Made by a program: the position numbers and the translations under genes. Positions 1 to 8,756 of a stretch of DNA of 64,000 bases are shown here, in pieces. Below the pieces are notes generated by a model that saw nothing but the letters and a program-made list of their open reading frames with translations, had not been told where the DNA came from and searched no databases. Origin of the DNA: DASSFZ01 sp035292585 (GTDB taxonomy: Bacteria; Chloroflexota; Anaerolineae; Fen-1058). The stretch is taken from assembly GCA_035292585.1 (NCBI GenBank), contig DATDPU010000101.1, positions 26,919 to 90,918 on the forward strand. Reading direction: 5' to 3'. How positions within the stretch are numbered: position 1 is the stretch's first letter; every line of letters starts with the position of its first letter.

Positions 1-1
1 G

Positions 2-712
2 GCGCTGGCGGCCGAGCGCGCCGGCGCCAATCTGCACGAGAAGACGCCGGCGTTGCGCATCGACCGGGAAGGGGCGGGCTTCAAAGTCACGACCGGGCGC
101 GGCGTCTTGAGCGCGCAAGCAGTGCTCGTCGCGACGAACGGTTATACCGATGCGGCCATGCCGGCGGCGCTGCGGCGGCGCGTGATCCCGATCGGCTCGT
201 ACATCATCGCCACACAGCCGCTCACGCCCCAGCAGGCCGAGCGTATTTTGCCGCGACGGCGCATGGTCTTCGACTCCAAGAACTTTCTGTACTACTTCCG
301 CCTATCCTCGGATAACCGGCTCTTGTTCGGCGGGCGGGCGCAGTTCACGCCCTCGACGCCGCACAGCACGCGCCAGAGCGCGGCGATTCTGCGGCGCGGC
401 ATGCTCGACGTCTTTCCCGATTTGGCGGATGTTGCAGTGGACTATGTGTGGAGCGGCAACGTGTGCTTTACCAGGGATCTCTTTCCGCACACGGGCTGCT
501 TAGACGGCGCGCATTATGCGTTGGGCTACGGAGGGCACGGCGTGGCGCTGGCGACTTATCTGGGCGCTAAAATGGCCGAGGTCGTGCTCGGTCAGCAGGC
601 TGAGACCCCTTTCCGCGCACTGCCCTTCGACGCAATCCCGCTTTATACCGGCCGGCCGTGGTTCTTGCCTGTGGCGGCGATCTGGTACAAGTTCCTCGAT
701 TGGGTGCAGTGA
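2..712 (+). CDS. FAD-dependent amine/amino-acid oxidase, C-terminal part (5' end outside window)
   Basis: The reading frame is open from base 2 with no start needed, so the gene begins upstream of the window. The visible 236 residues match the C-terminal half of the DAO family (PuuB/OrdL/DadA-like): a substrate-domain segment with PIGSYIIATQPL, then LLFGGRAQ, and the terminal FAD-contact region ALGYGGHGVALATYLG. Family members oxidise amines or amino acids with FAD. The N-terminal GxGxxG dinucleotide motif lies outside the window, so substrate cannot be assigned. It ends 16 bases before the convergent stop of the hybrid kinase. Confidence 0.85.
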   Translation, partial: ALAAERAGANLHEKTPALRIDREGAGFKVTTGRGVLSAQAVLVATNGYTDAAMPAALRRRVIPIGSYIIATQPLTPQQAERILPRRRMVFDSKNFLYYFRLSSDNRLLFGGRAQFTPSTPHSTRQSAAILRRGMLDVFPDLADVAVDYVWSGNVCFTRDLFPHTGCLDGAHYALGYGGHGVALATYLGAKMAEVVLGQQAETPFRALPFDAIPLYTGRPWFLPVAAIWYKFLDWVQ

Positions 713-728
713 TCGGGGCCGGTCTCCC

Positions 729-3065
729 TTATCTTAAGTGCCGCCGGATCTCGATGAGCAGCGTGTTCGCATCGTACGGCTTTTGGATGAACCCGGCCAG
801 CGCCTCGCTCGCAAAACGTTGCGTCGCCTCGGTCTGGCTGTAGCCGGACGACAGGAGCACCGGCACATCCGGATCGATCTGGCGCAGCTCGCGAAAAGTC
901 TCCTCGCCGCTCAACCCCGGCATCGACAGATCGAGCAGCACCAACCGGATCTCCGCCTGGTGTGCGCGATACAACGCGATGCCTGCTGCGCCGTTGGCGG
1001 CGGTCAGCGCTTGCAGATCGTCGAGTTCGAGAATATCGGTGATGGCTTCGCGCACCGGCTCCTCGTCGTCGATGATCAACACCCAGCTGCGCGCTCCGCT
1101 CGCTCGATATTCTGACGGTGATCCCACCGGCGTCGACGGTTCGAGCGCGCCGGCCGGGAAGAGCAACTTGAAAGCGCTGCCTGTGCCCACTTCACTGGTG
1201 ACGGTCAGCCCGCCTTTGTGCCCGCGCACGATGCCCAGCACGGCGGCCAGGCCCAACCCGCGTCCGGTGAACTTGGTGGTGAAGAACGGGTCGAAGATGC
1301 GGGAGAGCGTTGCGGCATCCATGCCGCAGCCGTCGTCGCGCACCTCCAGTGTGACGTAGCGGCCCGGCGTCAGCGGTACGCCGCTGACGCGCCACAGCTG
1401 ACTATCGCCGCTGTCGACGTCCTGCACGCCGGTGGTCACGGTGACCCGGCCGGGTTGTTCGCCGATCGCTTCGGCGGCATTGAGGATCAGGTTCATGATC
1501 ACTTGTTGCATCTGGGCGACATCGCCTTCGACCCACGGCAGCGGCTCGGCCAGCGCCGAGCGCAGCTCGACCTGCTTGGGAACGGCGACTTCAAACAGAT
1601 GCAGATTTTCCTCGATCAAGGCATTGAAGTGAATCGGCTGCAGCTTGAACTGGCCCCGCCCCGAATAGGCCAATAGCTGCCGGGTAAGATCGGCGGCGTG
1701 TTGTGTGGCTTTGACGGCTTTCTCGACGTGCGTGCGGGCAATGTGCTCCAGCGGCAGCTTCGCCAGCGCCACCGAAGCTTGCCCTAGCACCGAGGCGAGC
1801 AGGTTGTTGAAATCGTGGGCGACGCCGCCCGCCAGAATGCCCAGGCTTTCCATCTTCTGCGCCTGGCGCAATGCCTCTTCGGCGCGCGCCCGCTCGGTGA
1901 TGTCGGTCGATACGCCGATGATGCCGCTGATTTCTCCGTTCGAGTCCCGCAGGGGGGAATACCAGGTCTCGAGAACCACCTCGCCTATCTTGCCAATCGC
2001 GATGGCTTCACTGCCGGAGAGCGCCGTTTGAAACCAGGCGCGCATTCCCGGCACCGCGTCGCTGAGCCGATCCAAAACCGATGACCCGATGATCTCTTCC
2101 GGTTGGATGCCTAAGCCATCGAGTGCGCGACCGGCCAGCAGCGTCACGTTGCCTTCGCGATCGATCGCCCACAGGATGATCGGGGCGCGCGTGACCACCA
2201 TGCGCAAGCGATTCTCCGTCTCGCGCAACGCGGCCTCGGCGCGTTTGCGCGCGGTGATATCGCGGGTGATGGCCTGCATGCGGCCATCCTCCAGCCTGCG
2301 AGCGTTAGTTTCGACCGTGATCAGCGTCCCGTCTTTGCGACGCAGGCGGCGCTCGGTGAGCACCGCCTTTTCGGTGCGCAGTCGCTCGAAGTGAAGGGGG
2401 GATGCGGCTAAGTCCTCGGCCGGGATCAGATCCGCCGCGTTCATCTGCAGCAGTTCGTCCCGGCGATAGCCCAGCAGCTCGCTCGCCGCCGTGTTCACTT
2501 CCAGGTAATTGCCGTGCACATCGGTGATCGAAATCGCGTCGGAAGCTTGCTCGACCAACTGTCGATACTTGCTTTCACTTTCTCGCAGCGCCTGCTCGGC
2601 CTGTTTACGCTCGGTGATGACCTCGCTAAAGATGATGAGGCCGCCGATCGCGCCCGTCGCATCGCGCCAGGGACGGACTTCCCAGCTCACCCAGTCGAGC
2701 GTGCCATTGGCGCGCAAAAACGGATCGTCTTTGCACCGGGCGACTGCGCCGGCCAGGCAGCGCCGATGAACCTCTTTCCAGCGTTCAGGCAGATCGGGAA
2801 AAACTTCATAGTGCGACAACCCGATGATATCACGCGCGCCCAGGTTGTAATCCGTCAACCAGCGGTGGCTGACCAACATATACCGCATGTCGCGATCGAA
2901 CATCGCCACCGCCGCCGGGGTATACTTGACGAACAGCTCCAGGGAACTCGGATTCTGGGGGAGCGCCGCGCCGACGGCCGGTTCTTCGCTGATATCGATG
3001 GTCGAGCCATCCGCCCCGTCGGCGGCGGTTAAGCGGTCTTCGCCGGGATCGGACGTGTGCCTCAT
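729..3065 (-). CDS. Hybrid histidine kinase: PAS x3, HisKA, HATPase, receiver
   Basis: About 778 residues. No transmembrane segment is evident, so it is probably a cytoplasmic sensor. Three PAS/PAC units occupy roughly residues 45-155, 165-285 and 290-410. The dimerisation box AGGVAHDFNNLLASVLGQAS carries the phospho-accepting His near 430. The ATPase domain contains the N-box NLILNAAEA and the G-box GRGLGLAAVLGIV. A C-terminal receiver has IIDDEEPVR, LLDLSMPG (acceptor Asp) and IQKPYD. The HDFNN box is typical of hybrid PAS kinases. The start at 3065 has GAGGG upstream; an in-frame ATG at 3089 is the alternative. A good promoter lies at 3135-3163. No dedicated output regulator is adjacent. 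Confidence 0.9.
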   Translation of the reverse strand: MRHTSDPGEDRLTAADGADGSTIDISEEPAVGAALPQNPSSLELFVKYTPAAVAMFDRDMRYMLVSHRWLTDYNLGARDIIGLSHYEVFPDLPERWKEVHRRCLAGAVARCKDDPFLRANGTLDWVSWEVRPWRDATGAIGGLIIFSEVITERKQAEQALRESESKYRQLVEQASDAISITDVHGNYLEVNTAASELLGYRRDELLQMNAADLIPAEDLAASPLHFERLRTEKAVLTERRLRRKDGTLITVETNARRLEDGRMQAITRDITARKRAEAALRETENRLRMVVTRAPIILWAIDREGNVTLLAGRALDGLGIQPEEIIGSSVLDRLSDAVPGMRAWFQTALSGSEAIAIGKIGEVVLETWYSPLRDSNGEISGIIGVSTDITERARAEEALRQAQKMESLGILAGGVAHDFNNLLASVLGQASVALAKLPLEHIARTHVEKAVKATQHAADLTRQLLAYSGRGQFKLQPIHFNALIEENLHLFEVAVPKQVELRSALAEPLPWVEGDVAQMQQVIMNLILNAAEAIGEQPGRVTVTTGVQDVDSGDSQLWRVSGVPLTPGRYVTLEVRDDGCGMDAATLSRIFDPFFTTKFTGRGLGLAAVLGIVRGHKGGLTVTSEVGTGSAFKLLFPAGALEPSTPVGSPSEYRASGARSWVLIIDDEEPVREAITDILELDDLQALTAANGAAGIALYRAHQAEIRLVLLDLSMPGLSGEETFRELRQIDPDVPVLLSSGYSQTEATQRFASEALAGFIQKPYDANTLLIEIRRHLR

Positions 3066-3134
3066 AAGCGTTCCCTCAGTCAATGCCATTCGGATTCTTC
3101 TCTCACAGCGTAATACAATTGAATAATCACCACG

Positions 3135-3163
3135 GTTATAGTGTCTCCCCCCCGGCATGTCAA
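3135..3163 (-). promoter_or_regulatory. Promoter for the hybrid histidine kinase
   Basis: On the minus strand TTGACA (3158-3163) and TATAAC (3135-3140) are separated by 17 bases, close to the sigma-70 consensus, about 70 bases upstream of the chosen kinase start. Confidence 0.65.
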
Positions 3164-3238
3164 GTCAGAATAAGGCCCAGCCTTGACAGCAGCTGGCTTG
3201 CGCTGCGACAATACGCTCCAAATGACGCTAATTCGTGA

Positions 3239-3268
3239 TCGACAATCCTTCCCATCTGCGAGTACAAT
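3239..3268 (+). promoter_or_regulatory. Candidate promoter for the SpoIIE-type phosphatase gene
   Basis: TCGACA (3239-3244), an 18-base spacer and TACAAT (3263-3268) sit 18 bases before the GTG start. A second possible pair is TTGACA 3183-3188 with GACAAT 3207-3212. Both are inferred by eye. Confidence 0.45.
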
Positions 3269-3286
3269 GCAGAGTGTGAGGCGGCA

Positions 3287-4819
3287 GTGGAATTGGGAAC
3301 GCACTCGTATGACAAGTTGAGCACATTTGTCGCGCAGCAATCCTCGTTGCTGGATGCGCTGGCCTCGGTGTGGACGCAGCTGGGGTGTGGCGAATTCAGC
3401 TGGCGCGATGAGACGGGCCGCGTGCTGTACGGCGCTGGTCTGCCGGCGCGCGACGGACTTCGCGCGCCCTTGCTGGGCGGCGCTTTAAGCGTCGCAAGCG
3501 ATACCCAGGCGCTGCACTCCCTGCTGACCGCGCAGGCCGACCTGCTCGCCGAGGTCTTCCGGCGCGAGGGGGAGATGGACCTGCTGACCGACGAGCTGAT
3601 GCGCACGACCGATCAACTCGTTGCGCTCTACGAAGTGTCGGCTGCGGCGCGCGACCTGCGCGATGTGGAAGACGTGATGCGCGCCTGCCTGGAGCAAGCC
3701 GCGCGACTGACCGGCGCTAAATGGTCGATGCTCTTGCTGCATGAACCCGGACGCGAAGCAGCGGGGCTGCGCCTCTTCGGATTTCCCAGCCAGACTGTGG
3801 TCGAATCGGATATTGCCGAACGGGTGCTGGCGCCGCTCGCGGCGCAACGCGATCCGCTCATTGCCAATTCGCGCGAAGAATGCATCAGCCTGTTAGGCCC
3901 GCTGCCCGAATCGGTTGTGCGCGTGGCCTGCGCGCCCTTCTCGATCGGCGATCGTCCCGCCGGCGCTCTGTGCGCCGTGAACAAGCCCGCCGACTTCATC
4001 AGCGGCGATCTGAAACTGCTGGCCGCGTTGGCCGATGCCGCGGCCGGTTTCCTCGAGCGCGAACGGAGCCACCAGCGGGAGTTGGACCAGGCGCGCGTCC
4101 AGCGCGAGTTGGAGATTGCCGCCGAGATTCAAAGCCACCTGCTGCCGCGCGAGGTGCCCACCGTGCCCGGCGCGCAGGTGGCGGCGCGCTCGCAACCGGC
4201 GAGTGAAGTGGGCGGCGACTTCTTCGATGTGCAGGTTTTGCCGGGCGGGATGTTGGCGCTGGCGCTGGGCGATACGGCCGGCAAGGGTGTGCCGGCGGCG
4301 TTGTTCGCGGCCATGGCGCACGGCATCCTGCGCGCCGGTCTTCACTCGATGCGTTCGCCGGGTGAAGCGGTGCGCCAGCTGAACGCCCGATTGGCCGCCG
4401 ATCTCTCGAACGCGGATATGCTGTTGACCTTGTTCGTAGCGATTTATGACCCCGGCGCGCATAAATTATCCCTGGTGAACTGTGGGCAGGCGCCCGTTCT
4501 GTGCTATCGACGCGGCGCGGTGGAGCTTTGGGAAGCAGACGGCCCGCCGGTTGGCGTGCTGCTGAGCCTGCTCAGCGTTGAGCACGAGCACACGTTGGAG
4601 AGCGGCGATGTGCTGGTGGTCTTGTCGGATGGGTTCAGCGAGGCGCGCAATGCCGCCGGGGAGCGCCTCGGTATCACCCCGCTGATCGAAGTCATCGAAC
4701 AGCTGGCGGGGCGCGAGGCCCCAACTATCGTGGAAGCGTTGCAGCAGATGGTGAACGATTTCGGGCGGGGTGGGCCGCAGCGCGACGATCAAACGTTGAT
4801 CGTGATGAAGGTGGAGTGA
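3287..4819 (+). CDS. GAF-domain SpoIIE/RsbU-type PP2C serine phosphatase
   Basis: 510 residues. The GTG start has GAGG six bases upstream. A GAF-like sensor covers about residues 105-255. The C-terminal PPM/SpoIIE phosphatase (about 285-510) begins with the coiled-coil linker ELEIAAEIQSHLLP. It carries metal-site motifs GGDFFDV, LGDTAGKGVPAALFA and VLSDGFSEARN. Family members dephosphorylate a STAS-domain anti-anti-sigma factor in partner switching. A STAS/RsbW pair lies 3.4 kb downstream on the opposite strand and is a plausible target. The CheY-like gene follows after 7 bases, suggesting that phosphorelay input feeds this phosphatase. Confidence 0.9.
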   Translation: MELGTHSYDKLSTFVAQQSSLLDALASVWTQLGCGEFSWRDETGRVLYGAGLPARDGLRAPLLGGALSVASDTQALHSLLTAQADLLAEVFRREGEMDLLTDELMRTTDQLVALYEVSAAARDLRDVEDVMRACLEQAARLTGAKWSMLLLHEPGREAAGLRLFGFPSQTVVESDIAERVLAPLAAQRDPLIANSREECISLLGPLPESVVRVACAPFSIGDRPAGALCAVNKPADFISGDLKLLAALADAAAGFLERERSHQRELDQARVQRELEIAAEIQSHLLPREVPTVPGAQVAARSQPASEVGGDFFDVQVLPGGMLALALGDTAGKGVPAALFAAMAHGILRAGLHSMRSPGEAVRQLNARLAADLSNADMLLTLFVAIYDPGAHKLSLVNCGQAPVLCYRRGAVELWEADGPPVGVLLSLLSVEHEHTLESGDVLVVLSDGFSEARNAAGERLGITPLIEVIEQLAGREAPTIVEALQQMVNDFGRGGPQRDDQTLIVMKVE

Positions 4820-4826
4820 GGGAATT

Positions 4827-5189
4827 TTGGCGCTCATCTTTGTGGTCGACGACGATCCGGTGGTGTGCCGTCTGGCGCGCCACATCCTCCAGCTAGCCGG
4901 TCATCAGGTCGCGATCTTCTACGACGGCGAAGAAGCGCTGGCAGCGCTGGCGCACTCGACGCCGGACGTCGTGATCACCGATTTGATGATGCCGAGGCTG
5001 AACGGCATGGAACTGCTCCAGCGCATTCGAGCGGATGAGCGCTGGGCGGCCTTGCCGGTCGTGATGTTGACGGCGCGGGGTGGGATGAACGATCGTCGCC
5101 TGGCCGAGGCGGCCGGAGTCAGTCACTTCTTGACCAAACCTTTCAGTTCGGCGCAACTCATCGACCAGATCGACAAGTTATGTCCGTGA
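4827..5189 (+). CDS. Single-domain CheY-like response regulator
   Basis: 120 residues, only a receiver. Acidic pocket VVDDDP, phospho-acceptor in ITDLMMPRLNG, and the conserved Lys in FLTKPFS. The start is TTG with GAGG upstream, 7 bases after the phosphatase stop, so the two are co-transcribed. There is no output domain, so it probably works by protein contact, perhaps with the neighbouring phosphatase or as a target of the hybrid kinase at 729-3065. Confidence 0.88.
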   Translation: MALIFVVDDDPVVCRLARHILQLAGHQVAIFYDGEEALAALAHSTPDVVITDLMMPRLNGMELLQRIRADERWAALPVVMLTARGGMNDRRLAEAAGVSHFLTKPFSSAQLIDQIDKLCP

Positions 5190-5190
5190 C

Positions 5191-5224
5191 AGACCTCCCA
5201 GGTCTCCGAAGACCTGGGAGGTCT
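5191..5224. terminator. Perfect 15-bp hairpin between convergent genes
   Basis: Arms 5191-5205 and 5210-5224 are a perfect inverted repeat of AGACCTCCCAGGTCT around a 4-base loop. It lies between the convergent stops at 5189 and 5230 and could end transcripts from both sides, although there is no U-tract. It belongs to the same style of gene-end hairpin seen at 16436, 20310, 24257 and 35766. Confidence 0.65.
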
Positions 5225-5229
5225 ACTAC

Positions 5230-6207
5230 CTACAGTCTGCCTGGCGAAGCAGCCTTGAGAGGTGCGGTGAGTACGGGAGTTGCCGCAGAAGTCGAGCCGT
5301 TGCTGCGGAAGAAATAGCGCCAGGTGCGCGCCAGGCCCTCGGCCAGCGAGACGATCGGCGCCCACCCCAGGGCGCTCTGAATCGCCGTGTTGTCCAGCGT
5401 CGAGTGGAGCACATCCCCCGGTCGGGAGGGCGCGTAGCGGGGCGAGAGCTCTGGCCCTATCAAGGTCTGATGCAGCTCAAGAATACTGGTCGGCCGTCCC
5501 GTCCCAACGTTGTAGACGCCGGGCGGCGCATCGGGCTTGAGCGCCAATACGTTCGCTGCGACCACATCGTCCACGTAAACAAAGTCTCGCGTCTGCCTGC
5601 CATCGCCGTGGATCAGCAAGGGTTCGCCGTCGAGCATCTGGTGCATGAAGGCGCAGATCACGCCGGCCTCCCCGTGGGCGCTCTGGCGCGGTCCGTACAC
5701 GTTGGCGTAACGCAGAATGACGATCTGGATTTCGTCGGTCTGGCTGAATTGGCGCAAGTGTTGTTCGGCGGCCAGCTTGGACATCGCGTACGGGGAGAGA
5801 GGGTTGGTCGGCGCATCTTCGGCAATCGGGGGCAAGTTCAGGTTGCCATAGACCGCTGCCGACGAGGCGAAGACGAAGCGTTTGACGCCTGAGTGGCGGG
5901 CGTATTCCAGTAGCCGCGCCGTGCCGACGAGGTTTACCTGCGCGTCAAACAGTGGGTCGTCGACCGAGCGCAGCACGCTGACTTGCGCGGCTTGATGCAC
6001 GATCACGTCAAACTTGCGAGCGAGCAACGCGCGCGGCAGATGCGGCTCGGTGATGTCGGCCTGGATGAAGTCCGCCGAAGGGTGGATGTTTTCAGTCCGG
6101 CCGCTGGACAAATTATCGAGCGCGGTCACGCTGTAGCCCAGCGCAATCAGGCGCTCGATGATGTGCGAACCGATGAAGCCAGCTCCGCCCGTGACCAGGA
6201 CTCTCAT
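5230..6207 (-). CDS. NAD-dependent epimerase/dehydratase (UDP-glucose 4-epimerase-like)
   Basis: 325 residues, a full-length extended SDR. N-terminal Rossmann motif VTGGAGFIGSHI, strand-2 acidic residue in ALDNLSSG, active-site Ser region FASSAAVYG, and catalytic YxxxK in YAMSK. It most resembles GalE-type or WbpP-like nucleotide-sugar epimerases, but the substrate is not determined. It overlaps the upstream nucleotidyltransferase by 4 bases (ATGA) and is the last gene of the STAS - RsbW - GT - NTase - epimerase run. Confidence 0.88.
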   Translation of the reverse strand: MRVLVTGGAGFIGSHIIERLIALGYSVTALDNLSSGRTENIHPSADFIQADITEPHLPRALLARKFDVIVHQAAQVSVLRSVDDPLFDAQVNLVGTARLLEYARHSGVKRFVFASSAAVYGNLNLPPIAEDAPTNPLSPYAMSKLAAEQHLRQFSQTDEIQIVILRYANVYGPRQSAHGEAGVICAFMHQMLDGEPLLIHGDGRQTRDFVYVDDVVAANVLALKPDAPPGVYNVGTGRPTSILELHQTLIGPELSPRYAPSRPGDVLHSTLDNTAIQSALGWAPIVSLAEGLARTWRYFFRSNGSTSAATPVLTAPLKAASPGRL

Positions 6208-7061
6208 GCCGACCCGCCCCGGCGCGAGGAGCGCGAGATAGCCAGGGAGGCGTCGACCAGCGGGTAGACGCTCTCGGCGTAATCCAGGTGTTGGAGCGAC
6301 TCGGCGAAGCGCAAGTGCGCCGGCTCGTTGATGCCGAGCGTCTCTTCGAGGGTGGGCGCGACGATCGTCTCCACCCGACCTCCGGCGCCGGCGATCAGCT
6401 CGATCGCGTCGGTCAAGTAATATTCGCCCTGGGCATTTTTGTTGGATAGGCGATCGAGCGCGGCCAGCAGCGCCGGGCTGTCGAAGCAGTACATCCCCAC
6501 GTTGACTTCGCGGATCGCCAGCGTGTTCGAATCGGCGTCTTTCACTTCGATGATCTGGACGACGCCGCCGTCCGGCCCGCGCACCACCCGACCAAAGTCC
6601 GGCGGATTTTCCAGCTGAACGGTCAGCAGCACGGCTTTCACGTCATCCCGGCAGCGATCGATCAGGCGCCGCATCGTGCGCGGGTTGATCAGCGGCATAT
6701 CGCCATACACCACCAGGACGCGGCCGGTGAAGTAGGTCAAATACGGGCGGGCCATCATCACGGCGTGAGCGGTGCCTAACTGCTGCTCTTGCACCGCATA
6801 GCGCACGCCCGATCCCATACCGGCCATAACCCGCTCGCGCTGGTAGCCGACGACGACGACAATGTCTTGAATGCCGACGCCGCGCACGCGATCGACTACA
6901 TGCTGAACCAGGGTGCGCCCGTGCAGCGTGTGCATGACCTTGGGCAGATCGGAGTTCATCCGCATGCCCCGGCCGCCCGCCAGCACGATCGCCAACACAG
7001 CGTTCGAGGTTTCGGTGGCAGCCAATTTCGGAACGTCGTAAGCGGGTTTGACGGCAGCCAT
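6204..7061 (-). CDS. GlmU-like UDP-N-acetylglucosamine pyrophosphorylase (uridylyltransferase domain only)
   Basis: 285 residues. It matches the N-terminal uridylyltransferase domain of GlmU: LAGGRGMRMNSDLPKVMH (nucleotide loop), QEQQLGTAHAV, VYGDMPLI, EVNVGMYCFD and KNAQGEYYLTD are the family landmarks. The left-handed beta-helix acetyltransferase half of bifunctional GlmU is absent, so it would only form the UDP-sugar from the sugar-1-phosphate. It is 5 bases after the half glycosyltransferase and overlaps the epimerase, fitting a nucleotide-sugar or surface-glycan operon. Confidence 0.88.
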   Translation of the reverse strand: MAAVKPAYDVPKLAATETSNAVLAIVLAGGRGMRMNSDLPKVMHTLHGRTLVQHVVDRVRGVGIQDIVVVVGYQRERVMAGMGSGVRYAVQEQQLGTAHAVMMARPYLTYFTGRVLVVYGDMPLINPRTMRRLIDRCRDDVKAVLLTVQLENPPDFGRVVRGPDGGVVQIIEVKDADSNTLAIREVNVGMYCFDSPALLAALDRLSNKNAQGEYYLTDAIELIAGAGGRVETIVAPTLEETLGINEPAHLRFAESLQHLDYAESVYPLVDASLAISRSSRRGGSA

Positions 7062-7066
7062 GCGTT

Positions 7067-7783
7067 TCAGTCTTCTTCAAGCACGTTGAGTCCGGCCAGC
7101 CGATCGAACACGTCTTGCTCGCGCGCCGCTTTGGGCGAGAACATCTCGGTATTGACGCCGACGGGAATTTCGGTCAGCCGCGCGGGCGGGCATAACGTCT
7201 CCACGCGCGCCCACACATCGCGGTTCAAGACAATCACGCGGTTCGCGGCCGCCAACCCAGTATATGCATACGGCCGATAGCGCTCATCGTGGTTGATGAC
7301 GAACTCAATCGTGCTGCCGTGACAGGTGACGATATACGGGACGCCGGTGCGCCGCTTGACGGCAGCGCCAATCGCCGGCAGCGGCACTTCATGATTCACG
7401 TGCAGCAATTCCAGGCGGTGCTGATACACCAGGTCTACCAGCTGGCCGGTCAGATCGTCCAGGTAGGCTATCAGCTGCTCAGTGGTCAGTTGCGTGAAGA
7501 GCGGGCGTTCGGGCGCTTCGACGCGGGGATAGGCGACCGGCGCCAGGCCGGACAACTGGTGGAGCCAGCAGGCCGGGTCGGGCCGGTGTTGAAACAGCGT
7601 GATCACCGCGCCCGCCCGTCCGCGCGTGGCAGTATCGACGAAGGCGTAGTTCTCCGGATGCTCCTCATAACACAGCACGACGATGGTATGTCCGCGCGAA
7701 GCGAGCGTCTCGGCCAGGCGCGAAACATAGATCGCGCTGCCGGAGCCTGCCAGCCCATAGAGATGAGCAATGCCGATACGCAT
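7067..7783 (-). CDS. Glycosyltransferase family 4 N-terminal domain, missing the C-terminal domain
   Basis: 238 residues. The N-terminal acceptor domain of a GT-B family 4 enzyme is recognisable: GIAHLYGLAGSGSAIYVSRL, the HVNHE segment, YIVTCHGS and the linker IPVGVNTEMFSP. Normal GT4 enzymes are about 370-400 residues, with a second Rossmann domain carrying the E-x7-E donor site. Here the frame stops about 20 residues after the linker, and the next gene starts 5 bases later. It may be a truncated remnant, or a half-enzyme needing a partner in trans. Confidence 0.8.
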   Translation of the reverse strand: MRIGIAHLYGLAGSGSAIYVSRLAETLASRGHTIVVLCYEEHPENYAFVDTATRGRAGAVITLFQHRPDPACWLHQLSGLAPVAYPRVEAPERPLFTQLTTEQLIAYLDDLTGQLVDLVYQHRLELLHVNHEVPLPAIGAAVKRRTGVPYIVTCHGSTIEFVINHDERYRPYAYTGLAAANRVIVLNRDVWARVETLCPPARLTEIPVGVNTEMFSPKAAREQDVFDRLAGLNVLEED

Positions 7784-7796
7784 GCGCCCTTGAACC

Positions 7797-8240
7797 TTAG
7801 CTGCTGCAGCGGCGGATCAGGATCACTTCGGTGCCGCGCGGATGCTCCGTCACGTAGTAAACATTGTCCATCACGCCGCGCATCAAGTATATACCATATC
7901 CGCCGATGTTCGGCCCGGCTTCTATATCCGGCACGCGCACCGCCGACGGATCGAACTTCCGGCCAAAGTCGCGCAGCCGGAAAACAATGCGCTCGCCAAC
8001 CCGCCTGGCAGTAATGACCAGGGGCCCCTGGTGGCGCTCCACGTAGGCATGGCGCACGGCGTTGGAGGTGGCTTCACTGATCGCCAACGCAAAATCGGTG
8101 ACGGCCTGTTCATCCGCGCCTAACGTCAGCGCCGTGGAGGCGGCCCAGGCGCGGATCGGCCCCAAGACCTCGTTGCCGCCCCAAAGTTCTAACTTGAACG
8201 TCGGTGAGATATCCACGACCAGTTCCGGCTTAACCTGCAA
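7797..8240 (-). CDS. Anti-sigma factor serine kinase, RsbW/SpoIIAB-like (GHKL)
   Basis: About 147 residues. The GHKL fold is recognisable by the N-box ISEATSNAVRHAY, RLRDFGRKFDP and the G-box GGYGIYLMRGVMDNV. Such proteins bind and inhibit an alternative sigma factor and phosphorylate their STAS antagonist. The frame stays open much further upstream, but that part overlaps the STAS gene and is not protein-like, so I chose the TTG at 8240; a GTG at 8216 is possible. It overlaps the STAS gene by 11 bases and is followed 13 bases later by the glycosyltransferase. No sigma factor gene is adjacent. Confidence 0.85.
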   Translation of the reverse strand: MQVKPELVVDISPTFKLELWGGNEVLGPIRAWAASTALTLGADEQAVTDFALAISEATSNAVRHAYVERHQGPLVITARRVGERIVFRLRDFGRKFDPSAVRVPDIEAGPNIGGYGIYLMRGVMDNVYYVTEHPRGTEVILIRRCSS

Positions 8241-8568
8241 AGCTCGCAACGGCTGCCGCGCGGCTATCGAAAATGTCGAATACGCGATCGAAGCGCGTGA
8301 GCTCGATAATACGCCGCATCTCCGAGCGCAAGCAGCACAGGCGTACATCGCCGCGCCCGATCCGAATGCGTTTGTAGAGGCTGGCCAGCGCGGCCAAACC
8401 CGAACTATCCATAAAGGTGACGCCGCCCAGGTCGATGACGTAGTTTTGCTCGCCGCGCGTAACCAGGGCGTCAAACACGTTGTGCAGCCGATCGACCGTC
8501 GTCGTGTCTACTTCGCCGCGCACGGCGACGACGACCACTTTGCCCAGTTGGATTATTTCCGTTTCCAT
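8230..8568 (-). CDS. STAS-domain anti-anti-sigma factor (RsbV/SpoIIAA-like)
   Basis: 112 residues, a single STAS domain. The conserved phospho-site region is VTFMDSSGLAALASLY, with the Ser of DSSG as the usual acceptor, preceded by YVIDLGG. Unphosphorylated STAS protein binds the RsbW-like kinase and frees its sigma factor. It heads a five-gene minus-strand run with rsbW and three sugar-metabolism genes. It is a likely substrate for the SpoIIE-type phosphatase at 3287-4819. Confidence 0.92.
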   Translation of the reverse strand: METEIIQLGKVVVVAVRGEVDTTTVDRLHNVFDALVTRGEQNYVIDLGGVTFMDSSGLAALASLYKRIRIGRGDVRLCCLRSEMRRIIELTRFDRVFDIFDSRAAAVASFAG

Positions 8569-8756
8569 TCACACTCTTGCACAGCGATAGACCAGGGAGG
8601 CTGGCGGCTTGCTTTTCAGGTACGCCGTAAACCTCAAGCAGGCGCTTGCCATGCCCGCTGATGGGACTATAGTGCAAACCAACTCAGACCAGCGTTGGCT
8701 GTGAGATGAGGCTAAGTTTGATTTGGGTTGTATTGGGATTGATTAGAATTAAAAAA

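Noticed and set aside
8241..8474. Upstream extension of the RsbW-like frame
   Set aside because: It overlaps the STAS gene in another frame and translates to non-protein-like Ala/Ser/Arg sequence; start set at 8240.
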